A stretch of DNA of 64,000 nucleotides, from contig NZ_FOSG01000016.1 in assembly GCF_900114215.1 (NCBI RefSeq), forward strand, positions 81,980 through 145,979, given 5' to 3'. Both the position numbers and the translations under genes were made by a program. Source of the DNA: Streptomyces mangrovi (GTDB lineage Bacteria; Actinomycetota; Actinomycetes; Streptomycetales; Streptomycetaceae). The notes beneath the pieces are model-generated. The model was not told the origin of the DNA, did not search any database, and was given only the letters and a program-made list of their open reading frames with translations. This document shows, in pieces, positions 54,295 through 63,504 of the stretch. The stretch's first letter is position 1, and every line of letters begins with the position of its first letter.

Positions 54295-55293
54295 ATGGTC
54301 TCCCCGCACATACGGCGCCCATGGGCGCGGCGGCCGCTGACGGCCGCCGGGGCCGCGGCCGCCGTGCTCGCGCTGCTGCTGTGGTGGCTGCTGCCCGGCG
54401 GCGGCCCGGCGCCCGGCGGCCAGGCCGTCTTCACCACCGGCGCCCGGGGCGGGGTCTACGAACGCTACGGGGAGCTGCTGAAGGAGCAGCTGGGCCGCGA
54501 CCTGCCCGAGGTGGACGTGACCCTCGTGCCCAGTCAGGGCTCGGTGCAGAACATAGAGCGGCTGGTCTCCGGCGAGGCGTCCTTCACCATCGCCGCGGCC
54601 GACGCGGTCGCCGCCTACGTCAACTCCGGCGGAAAGGACGCCGGCCGGCTGCGGGCCTGCGCGCGGCTGTACGACGACTACATCCAGCTCGTCGTCCCGG
54701 CCGACTCGCCGGTGCGCGCCGCCGAGGACCTGAAGGGGCTGCGGGTCGGGCTCGGACAGCAGCGCTCCGGTGTCAACCTGATCGCGGGCCGGCTGCTGAA
54801 GGCCGCGGGCCTGGATCCGGACAAGGACATCCGGCCGGTGCTCCAGGGCATCGACCGGATGCCGGAACTGCTGCTGCGCGAGAAGCTGGACGCCTTCTTC
54901 TGGTCGGGCGGGCTGCCGACCGGCGCGATCGAGGAACTCGCCGATGCCACCGAGATCCGCCTCGTCCCGCTGGGCGACCTGGTGCCGGTGCTCCACGCCC
55001 AGGAGCCGCAGACCCGCTCCTACCGGGCGGCCCTGATGCCCTCCGACGCCTATCCCGCCGTCCGGGACGGCAAGGCCGTCGAGACGATCGCGGTGGCGAA
55101 CCTGCTGGTCACCATGGACGGCACGGACGCCGCGCTGACCGAGGGGATAACCCGCTCGGTGATCAACAGCCGGGACCGCATCGGCCGCGCGGTCCACGCC
55201 GCGCAGAAGGTCGACCTGCGCACGGCCATCTACACCCACCCGCTCCCGCTGCACCGGGGCGCCGAGCGCTACTACCGCTCCGTGAAGTCCTGA
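54295..55293 (+). CDS. TAXI-family (TRAP-type) solute-binding protein
   Basis: A 332-aa exported binding protein. The N-terminal segment LTAAGAAAAVLALLLWWLLP is a signal anchor without lipobox. The binding domain begins FTTGARGGVYERYGELLKEQLG and contains TLVPSQGSVQNIERLVSGEASFTIAAADAV. VVPADSPVRAAEDLKGLRVG and QRSGVNLIAGRLLKAAGLDP follow, then MDGTDAALTEGITRSVINSR. This is the TAXI (TRAP-associated extracytoplasmic immunogenic) pattern. No DctQ/M-type permease is present, so it is an orphan. It converges on the sensor kinase gene, with the stops 24 nt apart. Confidence 0.85.
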   Translation: MVSPHIRRPWARRPLTAAGAAAAVLALLLWWLLPGGGPAPGGQAVFTTGARGGVYERYGELLKEQLGRDLPEVDVTLVPSQGSVQNIERLVSGEASFTIAAADAVAAYVNSGGKDAGRLRACARLYDDYIQLVVPADSPVRAAEDLKGLRVGLGQQRSGVNLIAGRLLKAAGLDPDKDIRPVLQGIDRMPELLLREKLDAFFWSGGLPTGAIEELADATEIRLVPLGDLVPVLHAQEPQTRSYRAALMPSDAYPAVRDGKAVETIAVANLLVTMDGTDAALTEGITRSVINSRDRIGRAVHAAQKVDLRTAIYTHPLPLHRGAERYYRSVKS

Positions 55294-55317
55294 GCCGGCC
55301 CGGCGCCCGTCCGGTCC

Positions 55318-56745
55318 TCACCCCGCGTCCGGCGCGTTCCGCGGCAGGGCGATCATCACGCGCAGGCCGTGCGGCTCGTTGCGGGCGAAGGAGATCTCCG
55401 CCCCGCCCGCGGCGAGCAGCGCGCGGGATATGGACAGGCCCAGGCCGGATCCGGAGACGTTCTGGTGGCGGCCGCTGCGCCAGAAGCGGTCCCCGATCCG
55501 GTTCAGCTCCTCCTCTGTGAGGCCGGGCCCGTGGTCGGCGACCTCGATGGTCACCCGCCCGCCGCCCGCGGTGACGGCGACCGTGACCGACTCCCCGGCG
55601 GGGGTGAACTTCACCGCGTTGTCCACGACCGCGTCCAGCGCGCTGGAGAGCGCGACCGGGTCGGCCCAGCCGGTCACCGCTCCCTGCCCGGCCGCGCGCA
55701 GCTCCACCGCCTCGCGGTCGGCGACCGGGCGCCAGGCGGCGACGCGTTCGGCGGCGAGCGCGGCGATGTCGGTCAGCCGCAGGTCGGCGGGCGTGTGCTC
55801 GGCCAGTGCGAGGTCGAGGAGGTCGTCGAGCACCCGGGCCAGCCGCTTGCCCTCGGCCCGCACCGAGGCGATCTCCTCGTTGCCCTCGGGCAGTTCCAGG
55901 GCCAGCAGGTCGATACGGAGCAGCAGGGCCGCCAGCGGGTTGCGCAGCTGGTGGGAGGCGTCGGCGACGAAGGCACGCTGCTGTTCCAGGACGGTCTCGA
56001 CGTGGTCGGCCATCTCGTTGAAGGACCGGGCCAGGCGCTGGAGCTCCGGCGGCCCGCTCAGGGCGGCCACCCGGGAGGCAAGCCGCCCGGTGGCGATGTC
56101 GTGGCTGGCCTTGTCCAGTACGCGCACCGGCTTGAGGACCCAGCCGGTCAGCCGGACGGCGAGGGCGACGGCGACGAGCATGGCGGCCGCCTCCCCGGCG
56201 GCCAGCGGCAGCCAGCCGTGCAGGATGCGCGAGCGCATCGCCCCGGTGGGGGAGTCGGTGAGGACGACGGCGACGACGTCGCCGTCGCGCACGACCGGTG
56301 AGGCGACCGCGATCCGGCCGTCCTGCCAGGGCCACACCTGGGGCGGGTCGTGGCTGCGGCGCCCGGCCAGGGCCTCGGCGAAGGCCGCGGCGCCCTCTCC
56401 CCGGTGCGGGGGCCGCCAGGCCGCCGGGGCCGCGGCCATCGGGCTGCCGTCGCGGTAGAAGACGCCGGCCCTGATGCCGTACAGATCGTGGTAGCGGGTG
56501 AGTTCGTCCCGCAAGGTGGCCAGCCGCTCGTCCTGCTGGCGGGCCTCGGCGGTGGTGGGGCTGCGGGCCGGGGGGCGGGTGGTGACGTACTGCGCCAGGG
56601 AGGCGAAGCGCGCGGTGTCGTCGATGCGGTCGACGACGACGTGCTGCTGCTCGGCGGCGGCCATGCTCGCGGCGAGCGGGAAGCCGAGGGCGAGCAGAAC
56701 GCCGGCCATCAGGGCGTTGAGGAGGGCGAGGAGGCGTGTGCGCAC
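55318..56745 (-). CDS. Sensor histidine kinase (OmpR-system type)
   Basis: A 475-aa membrane kinase. GTG at 56745. One N-terminal membrane segment (LLALLNALMAGVLLALGFPL) is followed by a ~150-residue extracytoplasmic sensor domain. The second span is LPLAAGEAAAMLVAVALAVR, followed by a HAMP domain (RLTGWVLKPVRVLDKASHDI). The HisKA motif is FVADASHQLRNPLAALLL. The HATPase shows ALSSALDAVVDNAVKFTPAG (N), EVADHGPGL (G1), FWRSG (F) and GSGLGLSISRALL (G2). It is downstream of its response regulator on the same strand (39-nt gap). The pair faces gluABCD divergently, which suggests but does not show control of that transporter. Confidence 0.92.
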   Translation of the reverse strand: MRTRLLALLNALMAGVLLALGFPLAASMAAAEQQHVVVDRIDDTARFASLAQYVTTRPPARSPTTAEARQQDERLATLRDELTRYHDLYGIRAGVFYRDGSPMAAAPAAWRPPHRGEGAAAFAEALAGRRSHDPPQVWPWQDGRIAVASPVVRDGDVVAVVLTDSPTGAMRSRILHGWLPLAAGEAAAMLVAVALAVRLTGWVLKPVRVLDKASHDIATGRLASRVAALSGPPELQRLARSFNEMADHVETVLEQQRAFVADASHQLRNPLAALLLRIDLLALELPEGNEEIASVRAEGKRLARVLDDLLDLALAEHTPADLRLTDIAALAAERVAAWRPVADREAVELRAAGQGAVTGWADPVALSSALDAVVDNAVKFTPAGESVTVAVTAGGGRVTIEVADHGPGLTEEELNRIGDRFWRSGRHQNVSGSGLGLSISRALLAAGGAEISFARNEPHGLRVMIALPRNAPDAG

Positions 56746-56784
56746 GGCGGGCGGTCCGCTTTCGTCCCGGTCCTGGTCCCGGCC

Positions 56785-57543
56785 TCAGCCCGTGGGGGTG
56801 ACGAGCCGGTAGCCGACTCCGCGCACCGTCTCTATCAGGGCGGGCAGGGCCAGCTTGGAGCGGAGCGAGGCGATGTGCACCTCCAGGGTGCGGCCGGTGC
56901 CCTCCCAGTTGGTGCGCCAGACCTCGCTGATGATCTGCTCGCGGCGGAAGACGACGCCAGGACGCTGGGCGAGCAGCGCGAGCAGGTCGAACTCCTTGCG
57001 GGTCAGGGAGACCGCCTCGCCGTGCACCGTGACCCGGCGGGTGTCGGCCTCGATGGTCAGCGGTCCCAGGCTCAGCTCTCCGGTCCCCGCCGCCCGGGCG
57101 CTCCCCCCGTCCCCGCCCGCGGCGCGGTCGGCGCCGGGGTCGCCCGGTGCGCCGGCCGGAGCGGGGGCGGCGGGGGCGGTGCGGCGGCTGACGGCGTGGA
57201 TCCGGGCGAGGAGCTCGGCGGTGTCGTACGGCTTGACCACGTAGTCGTCGGCGCCGAGGTTGAGGCCGTGGACGCGGGAGCGCACATCGGCCCGCGCCGT
57301 GACCATGATCACCGGGGTGCTGGTCAGCCGGCGGATGCGGCCGCACACCTCGAAACCGTCGATGTCGGGCAGACCGAGGTCGAGCAGCACCACGTCGAAG
57401 GGGGACGCGGCGCCGTCCGGGAGCAGGCGTCGCAGGGCCTCCTCGCCTCCACGGGCGTGCACCACATCGAAGCCGTGCCGGGCGAGTACGGCGGACAGCG
57501 CCGCGGCCACGCGGTCGTCGTCCTCGACGAGCAGCAGTCTCAT
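56785..57543 (-). CDS. OmpR-family response regulator
   Basis: About 252 aa, ATG at 57543 (MRLLLVEDDDRVAAAL). Receiver acidic pair E7/D8 with the phosphorylated Asp55 in VVLLDLGLPDIDGFE, Thr in VIMVTARAD and Lys in DDYVVKPYD. A Gly/Ala/Pro-rich linker of about 35 residues precedes the winged-helix domain (LSLGPLTIEADTRRVTVHGE, LTRKEFDLLALLAQRPG, RTLEVHIASLRSKL, TVRGVGYRL). It is transcribed with the kinase. The divergent gap to gluA is 273 nt, AT-richer and probably contains both promoters, but I could not fix their elements. Confidence 0.93.
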   Translation of the reverse strand: MRLLLVEDDDRVAAALSAVLARHGFDVVHARGGEEALRRLLPDGAASPFDVVLLDLGLPDIDGFEVCGRIRRLTSTPVIMVTARADVRSRVHGLNLGADDYVVKPYDTAELLARIHAVSRRTAPAAPAPAGAPGDPGADRAAGGDGGSARAAGTGELSLGPLTIEADTRRVTVHGEAVSLTRKEFDLLALLAQRPGVVFRREQIISEVWRTNWEGTGRTLEVHIASLRSKLALPALIETVRGVGYRLVTPTG

Positions 57544-57816
57544 GGCCCCTCTTCTCCCCCGGTGCTCCCCCGTGTGTCTTCCCGGACCCCTCCCGGGCGT
57601 GGCAGTCATCCACTCCGATCCGGCCCGGCGCGTCAAGACCCGGCGGACCCGCGTCCGTACGAATCCCCACGTTAAGCAGCCGATACGCCGACCGGTGAAC
57701 CTTTCGGGCGATAAGTTCCTTTGCGGCTGAATCGTTATGCTCAAGTTCAGCTCAGATGGGATGACGCTGCTCAGCGGTGGTCACTAAGGTCCCCTCAACC
57801 GACGAGGACGGAGCGA

Positions 57817-58602
<786 letters not shown>

Positions 58603-58656
58603 TCCGGCAACGGCTCAGCGGACCTTTGCACGATAACGACTCCAGGGATGTTCACC

Positions 58657-59484
58657 ATGACCTTCCGCAAGCCCGGCCTCGTGGCCGCCACCGCCGTCGT
58701 CCTCGCCCTGACCGCCACCGCGTGCGGCGGTGACAGCGGCTCCGACGGCGAGAAGATCGACATCGGCATCAAGTTCGACCAGCCGGGTCTGGGTCTGAAG
58801 ACCCAGGACGGCGAGTACACCGGCTTCGACGTGGACGTGGCCAAGTACGTCGCCAAGGAGCTGGGCTACGACGAGAAGGACATCGTCTGGAAGCAGGCTC
58901 CCAGCGCCGAGCGCGAGAACATGATCGTCAACGGCGATGTGAAGTTCATCGCCGCCACCTACACGATCAACGACGAGCGCAAGGAGCGGGTGGACTTCGC
59001 CGGCCCGTACTTCCTCGCCCACCAGGACCTGCTGGTGCGCAGCGACGACGACACCGTCCGGAGCGAGGAGGACCTCAACAGCAGCGAGATGAAGCTCTGC
59101 TCGGTCACCGGCTCCACCTCGGCGCAGAACGTCAACAAGAAGTTCGCCCCGAAGGCCAACCTGATCAACTACGGCGGTTACTCGGAGTGCCTGACCGGTC
59201 TGGAGAACGAGGCCGTCGACGCCCTGACCACCGACGACTCCATCCTGGCCGGCTACGCGGCGCAGAAGGAGCACCAGGGCAAGTTCAAGCTCGCCGGCCT
59301 CAGCCTCAGTGACGAGCCCTACGGCATCGGCCTGAAGAAGGGCGACACCGAGCTGCGCAAGCAGATCAACGACGCCCTCAAGAAGATGGTCGACGAGGGC
59401 GCCTGGGAAGAGGCCGCGAAGAAGCACTTCGGCCCGGCCAACTACGAGTACGAGCCCGCCCCGGAGATCACCGAGACGAACTGA
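58657..59484 (+). CDS. gluB: Glutamate ABC transporter substrate-binding lipoprotein
   Basis: Extracytoplasmic solute-binding protein (SBP family 3). The start at 58657 places AGGG 9 nt upstream; an ATG at 58648 is 1 nt from the AGGG. The lipobox is LTATAC followed by GGDSG. The ligand-binding fold includes DGEYTGFDVDVAKYVAKELG, DFAGPYFLAHQDLLV and CSVTGSTSAQNVNKKF. The glutamate assignment rests on operon order and similarity to actinobacterial GluB. It is 54 nt after gluA. Confidence 0.92.
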   Translation: MTFRKPGLVAATAVVLALTATACGGDSGSDGEKIDIGIKFDQPGLGLKTQDGEYTGFDVDVAKYVAKELGYDEKDIVWKQAPSAERENMIVNGDVKFIAATYTINDERKERVDFAGPYFLAHQDLLVRSDDDTVRSEEDLNSSEMKLCSVTGSTSAQNVNKKFAPKANLINYGGYSECLTGLENEAVDALTTDDSILAGYAAQKEHQGKFKLAGLSLSDEPYGIGLKKGDTELRKQINDALKKMVDEGAWEEAAKKHFGPANYEYEPAPEITETN

Positions 59485-59586
59485 CGCCGTCCGCGGTGCG
59501 CCGCGGCCGTCCGCGGGCGGCGGCGCACCGCACCTCCGACGGTGTCCGACGAGACGCCATCCGACGAGGCGAGAGCGCGGGAGAAC

Positions 59587-60264
59587 GTGTTCGACTTTCT
59601 TGATTCCGGGCAGTACGACGTGCTCGGAGCCTTCTGGGTGACGGTGCAGCTCACCGTTTATTCGGCGATCGGCTCCCTGGTGTGGGGAACGATCCTGGCC
59701 GCCATGCGGGTCAGTCCGGTGCCGCTGATGCGCGCCTTCGGCACCGCCTACGTCAACGTCGTACGGAACACCCCTCTGACGGTCATCATCCTGGCCGCCT
59801 CGCTGGGACTCTTCCAGACGCTGGGGATCACGCTGGCCGGTGGCAGCGACTTCGAGACGATCGGCTTCAGGCTCGCCGTGCTCGGCCTGATCGCCTATCA
59901 CGCCACCTTCGTGTGCGAGGCACTGCGCTCGGGTATCAACACGGTGCCCGTCGGGCAGGCCGAGGCGGCGCGCGCCCTGGGGCTGAGCTTCTTCCAGGTG
60001 CTGTTCCTCATCATCCTCCCGCAGGCTTTCCGCTCCGTCGTGGCGCCCCTGGCGAACGTCCTGATCGCCCTGACCAAGAACACCACGGTGGCGGCCGCCA
60101 TCGGGGTGGCGGAGGCCGCGGCGCTGATGAAGACGATGATCGAGTACGAGAGCGACGCCATCTTCCTGGTCTCCGCGATGTTCGCCTTCGGGTTCGTTGT
60201 CCTGACACTCCCGACCGGCATGCTGCTGGGCTGGGTCAGCAAGCGCGTGGCGGTGAAGCGATGA
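59587..60264 (+). CDS. gluC: Glutamate ABC transporter permease
   Basis: 225-aa inner-membrane permease. GTG at 59587 (VFDFLDSGQYDVLGAF), preceded by GGGAG; an earlier GTG at 59542 is less likely. About five membrane segments. The amino-acid-permease pattern VQLTVYSAIGSLVWGTILAA and YVNVVRNTPLTVII are present. The EAA loop is EAARALGLSFFQVLFLIILP. Its stop overlaps the gluD start as ATGA, which indicates translational coupling. Confidence 0.92.
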   Translation: MFDFLDSGQYDVLGAFWVTVQLTVYSAIGSLVWGTILAAMRVSPVPLMRAFGTAYVNVVRNTPLTVIILAASLGLFQTLGITLAGGSDFETIGFRLAVLGLIAYHATFVCEALRSGINTVPVGQAEAARALGLSFFQVLFLIILPQAFRSVVAPLANVLIALTKNTTVAAAIGVAEAAALMKTMIEYESDAIFLVSAMFAFGFVVLTLPTGMLLGWVSKRVAVKR

Positions 60265-61169
60265 GTGATCTCTCCGTTCTGTACGACGCCCCGGGCCCGC
60301 GGGCCAAGGCGCGCAACATCCTCTACTCCGTGGTGTTCCTGCTGCTCCTCGCCCTCGCCCTGTGGTGGGCGCTGGACACCATGGCCGACAAGAAACAGCT
60401 CGAGGCGGCGAAGTGGAAGCCGTTCGTCGCCGACGGCCGGGTGTGGACGACATATCTGATTCCCGGCCTGCTCAACACCCTCAAGGCCGCGGCTCTGTCG
60501 ATCGTCATCGCGCTCCCGCTGGGCGCCCTGTTCGGCCTGGCCCGGCTGTCGGACCACCGGTGGGTCCGTGTCCCCGCCGGCGCCGTGGTGGAGTTCTTCC
60601 GCGCCATCCCGGTGCTGCTGATGATGTTCTTCGCCAACGCGGCGTACGCGCAGTTCACCGACCTCTCCTCCGATGTGCGCCCGCTGTACGCCGTGGTGAC
60701 GGGCCTGGTGCTCTACAACGCCTCGGTGATCGCCGAGATCGTGCGGGCGGGCATCCTGTCGCTTCCCGCGGGCCAGACGGACGCGGCCAAGGCCATCGGC
60801 ATGCGCAAGGGCCAGATCATGTTCTACGTGCTGCTGCCGCAGGCGGTCACGGCGATGCTGCCGGCGCTGGTCAGCCAGCTCGTGGTGATCGTCAAGGACA
60901 CCGCGCTGGGCGGCGCGCTGCTGGGCTACATGGAACTCCTCAGCCAGGTGCGGGTGATCACCGCCAACTACGGTGCCAACACCATCGCGGCCTTCACCGT
61001 GATCGCGCTGATCTTCATCGTGCTGAACTTCCTGCTCACCAGCTTCGCGAGCTGGCTGGAGGGGCGGCTGCGGCGCGGCAAGCGGTCCACCGGGGCCGTG
61101 CTGCACGGCGGCGGCGAAACGGAGATGGAGTTCGACGAGCCCCACGTCGAGCCCCACGCCCGGAAGTAG
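60261..61169 (+). CDS. gluD: Glutamate ABC transporter permease
   Basis: 302-aa permease partner of GluC. ATG at 60261 overlaps the gluC stop. The N-terminal segment LYSVVFLLLLALALWWAL is followed by a short extracytoplasmic loop and the permease core (YLIPGLLNTLKAAALSIVIA, EFFRAIPVLLMMFFANAAY). The EAA motif is DAAKAIGMRKGQIMFYVLLPQ. The C-terminus is acidic and cytoplasmic (ETEMEFDEPHVEPHARK). It closes the operon, and a strong terminator follows. Confidence 0.93.
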   Translation: MSDLSVLYDAPGPRAKARNILYSVVFLLLLALALWWALDTMADKKQLEAAKWKPFVADGRVWTTYLIPGLLNTLKAAALSIVIALPLGALFGLARLSDHRWVRVPAGAVVEFFRAIPVLLMMFFANAAYAQFTDLSSDVRPLYAVVTGLVLYNASVIAEIVRAGILSLPAGQTDAAKAIGMRKGQIMFYVLLPQAVTAMLPALVSQLVVIVKDTALGGALLGYMELLSQVRVITANYGANTIAAFTVIALIFIVLNFLLTSFASWLEGRLRRGKRSTGAVLHGGGETEMEFDEPHVEPHARK

Positions 61170-61205
61170 CCGCTCGCCACTCCCCCTTCCGCGCCCGTTG
61201 TGCAT

Positions 61206-61249
61206 CCACTGCCTGTGCCCCCGTCGCTTGACGGGGGCACAGGCAGTGG
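61206..61249 (+). terminator. Perfect 20-bp terminator after gluABCD
   Basis: 61206-61225 pairs perfectly with 61230-61249, loop GCTT, 36 nt past the gluD stop. Confidence 0.85.
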
Positions 61250-61358
61250 GTTGCATACGAGGTGTGATCGTGTACCGGGCTCCATCGGCTCCACCCCCTC
61301 CTCCCTCCCCGGACCGTGAGAACTGCCCGGACCGCAAGAACTGCGAGGGCCGCCCGTC

Positions 61359-62924
61359 GTGGACCCGGTGATCGTCGTCGGCGCGGGACCCGTCGGGCTC
61401 GCGCTGTCGCTGGCGCTCGCGCGCCACGGTGTGCCGTCGGTGGTGCTGGACGGCGGGGACGGCGAGGTGGAACAGCGCACGGCGCGCACCTGCGTCCTGC
61501 GGCCGGACACCGCGGCGTACGCGGCGACGCTGGGCGGCGCCCGGTGGGCGGCGTGGCGCACCGAGCGGCGGCGACAGCCGGTGCGGCGGGTCGAGTTGGA
61601 CGCCCTGACCTCGCCGGTGCACATACAGCAGTACGCCCTGGAGCGGGGCATGCGGGCCGCGCTGGAGCGGGAGCCGCTGGCCGAGATCGTCACCGGGGCC
61701 CGCCTGGACGAGCTGGAGCAGGACGAACGGGGGGTCTCGGCCCACACCCGCGGCGCTCCCGGATCCGCCGGCGCCTGGTGGCGGGGCAGTTATCTGGTGG
61801 GGTGCGACGGTGCCCGCTCCACGGTGCGCAAGCTGCTGGGGATCCGCTTCCCCGGGCGCACCTCCGTCGAGCGGCACGCGGTGGCGGCCCTGCGAGTGGA
61901 ACTGCCCTGGGACGGCGAGGCACTGCTGCACCGCGATGTGCCCGGCGGGGAGAGCGAGGTGGTGGCGCGTCCGCTGCCCAACGGCGTGTGGCGGCTGGAC
62001 TGGCTGCTGCCACCGCGTGGCGATCTGGTCACCCCGGACGCGCTGCTGGCCCGGATACGCGACACCCTGACCGCATGGTGCGGGGAGGCTCCTCCCACCT
62101 ACGAACTGCTGGACACCGGAGTGCACATCGCCCACCAGCGGCTGGCCCGGCACTGGCGCTCGGACCGGGCCTTCCTGGCCGGGGACGCGGCGCATCTGCT
62201 GGGGGCGCTGGGCACCCAGCCGGTCGACGAGGGTCTGCGGGACGCGGCCAATCTGGCCTGGAAGCTGGCGCTGTGCCTGCGCGGTCGGGCACCCGGAGAA
62301 CTGCTCGACAGCTACGAGGCCGAGCGCCGCGGCGCGATGAGGGCCCGGCTGCGCGCCCTCGACCAGGCGCTGCCTCTGGTGCGCGGAGGCGGGGGACTGC
62401 GCACTCTGCTGTCCGGTGCCTCACGAGGGCATCTGGAGCTGCTGACGGACGGGCACCTGGGGCAGGGGCCGCTGGGCGCACCCCCGGGCTACGGACGTTC
62501 GCCGCTGGCGCCCGGGCAGGACACCGTCCCCGGAGCGCTCACGGTCGGGACCGAGCCGGGGTCGCCTGTGCGGGACGTACCGGTGACGGCCCTGGACGGA
62601 ACGCGAGGGCGGCTGTGGGAGCGGCTGGGCGGTGAGCTGCTGGTGCTGCTGATCGCGCCCGGCACTCATGTGTGGGACAGCCGCCACTGGCTGTCGGCCG
62701 GGCTGATGCCGGAGCTGGCCGCGGTGGTGGAGCGGCTTCCGGTGCCCGCTGAGCTGCTGGTGGCCGAGAGCTATCCGGGCGCGGTCGCCCACACCGCCCT
62801 GGTGATCCGCCCGGACGGGCATCTGGTGACCGCGCTGCCCGGCGCCCGGACCGGCGAACTGCGTGCCTGTGTGGACGTGGTGCGCGGCACCCTGGCCGGG
62901 GAGGCGACCACAGCGGGGCCGTGA
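61359..62924 (+). CDS. FAD-dependent monooxygenase (aromatic hydroxylase type)
   Basis: A 521-aa group A flavoprotein monooxygenase. GTG at 61359. The Rossmann motif VIVVGAGPVGLALSLALARHG is at residues 4-24. The DG motif is YLVGCDGARSTVRKLLGIRF (~145). The GD motif is AFLAGDAAHLLGALG (~270) followed by DEGLRDAANLAWKLAL. The PxGGxGxNxG stretch usual after GDAAH is changed here to GALGTQPVDEG, so activity or specificity may differ. A C-terminal thioredoxin-like domain (LLVLLIAPGTHVW) is typical of phenol or polyketide hydroxylases. No biosynthetic cluster surrounds it, and the substrate is unknown. Confidence 0.88.
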   Translation: MDPVIVVGAGPVGLALSLALARHGVPSVVLDGGDGEVEQRTARTCVLRPDTAAYAATLGGARWAAWRTERRRQPVRRVELDALTSPVHIQQYALERGMRAALEREPLAEIVTGARLDELEQDERGVSAHTRGAPGSAGAWWRGSYLVGCDGARSTVRKLLGIRFPGRTSVERHAVAALRVELPWDGEALLHRDVPGGESEVVARPLPNGVWRLDWLLPPRGDLVTPDALLARIRDTLTAWCGEAPPTYELLDTGVHIAHQRLARHWRSDRAFLAGDAAHLLGALGTQPVDEGLRDAANLAWKLALCLRGRAPGELLDSYEAERRGAMRARLRALDQALPLVRGGGGLRTLLSGASRGHLELLTDGHLGQGPLGAPPGYGRSPLAPGQDTVPGALTVGTEPGSPVRDVPVTALDGTRGRLWERLGGELLVLLIAPGTHVWDSRHWLSAGLMPELAAVVERLPVPAELLVAESYPGAVAHTALVIRPDGHLVTALPGARTGELRACVDVVRGTLAGEATTAGP

Positions 62925-62970
62925 TCCCGCCGCCGCTGACCGGTGTCACCGCCGGTCGGCACCGTGCGGC

Positions 62971-63501
62971 TCAGTCCCCGCCGTACAGGGGGTACTCCTC
63001 CACATCCTCCCCCTCCGCTTCCAGCGCCTCCCTCACGACCCGGAGGGCGAGCCCCTCGGGGTAGCCCTTGCGCGCCAGCATCCCGGCGAGCCGACGCAGC
63101 CGCCTGTCGCGTTCCAGCCCCTTGGTGGCGCGCAGTTTGCGTTCCACCAGGGCTCGGGCGGTGCGCTCCTCCCGCTCCGGATCCAACTGCTCCACCGCAT
63201 GGTCGATCAGTTCGGAGTCCACGCCCTTGTGCCGCAGTTCCCGGGCGAGGGCCCGGCGGGCGAGGCCCCGGCCGTGGTGGCGGGACTCCACCCAGGCGTC
63301 GGCGAACGCCGCGTCGTCGATCAGCCCGACGTCCTCCAGCCGGGAGAGCACCGACTCGGCGACGTCCTCGGGGATCTCCCGCTTGCGCAGTGCCTCGGCG
63401 AGTTGCCCGCGGGTGCGCGGCGTTCCGGTGAGCAGGCGCAGGCAGATCGCCCGCGCCCGCTCCTCCGGGTCTGCCGGTGGCTCCCCCTGACGTCCCGCCA
63501 C
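62971..63501 (-). CDS. recX: RecA regulatory protein RecX
   Basis: Modulator that binds RecA filaments. GTG at 63501, 3 nt after the recA stop; 176 aa. Three-helix repeats include ERARAICLRLLTGTPRTRGQL, EDVGLIDDAAFADAWVESR and GRGLARRALARELRHKGVDS, the usual RecX signature. LARKGYPEGLALRVVREALE ends the protein. It is cotranscribed with recA, and the tight spacing suggests translational coupling. Confidence 0.94.
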   Translation of the reverse strand: MAGRQGEPPADPEERARAICLRLLTGTPRTRGQLAEALRKREIPEDVAESVLSRLEDVGLIDDAAFADAWVESRHHGRGLARRALARELRHKGVDSELIDHAVEQLDPEREERTARALVERKLRATKGLERDRRLRRLAGMLARKGYPEGLALRVVREALEAEGEDVEEYPLYGGD

Positions 63502-63504
63502 GGC

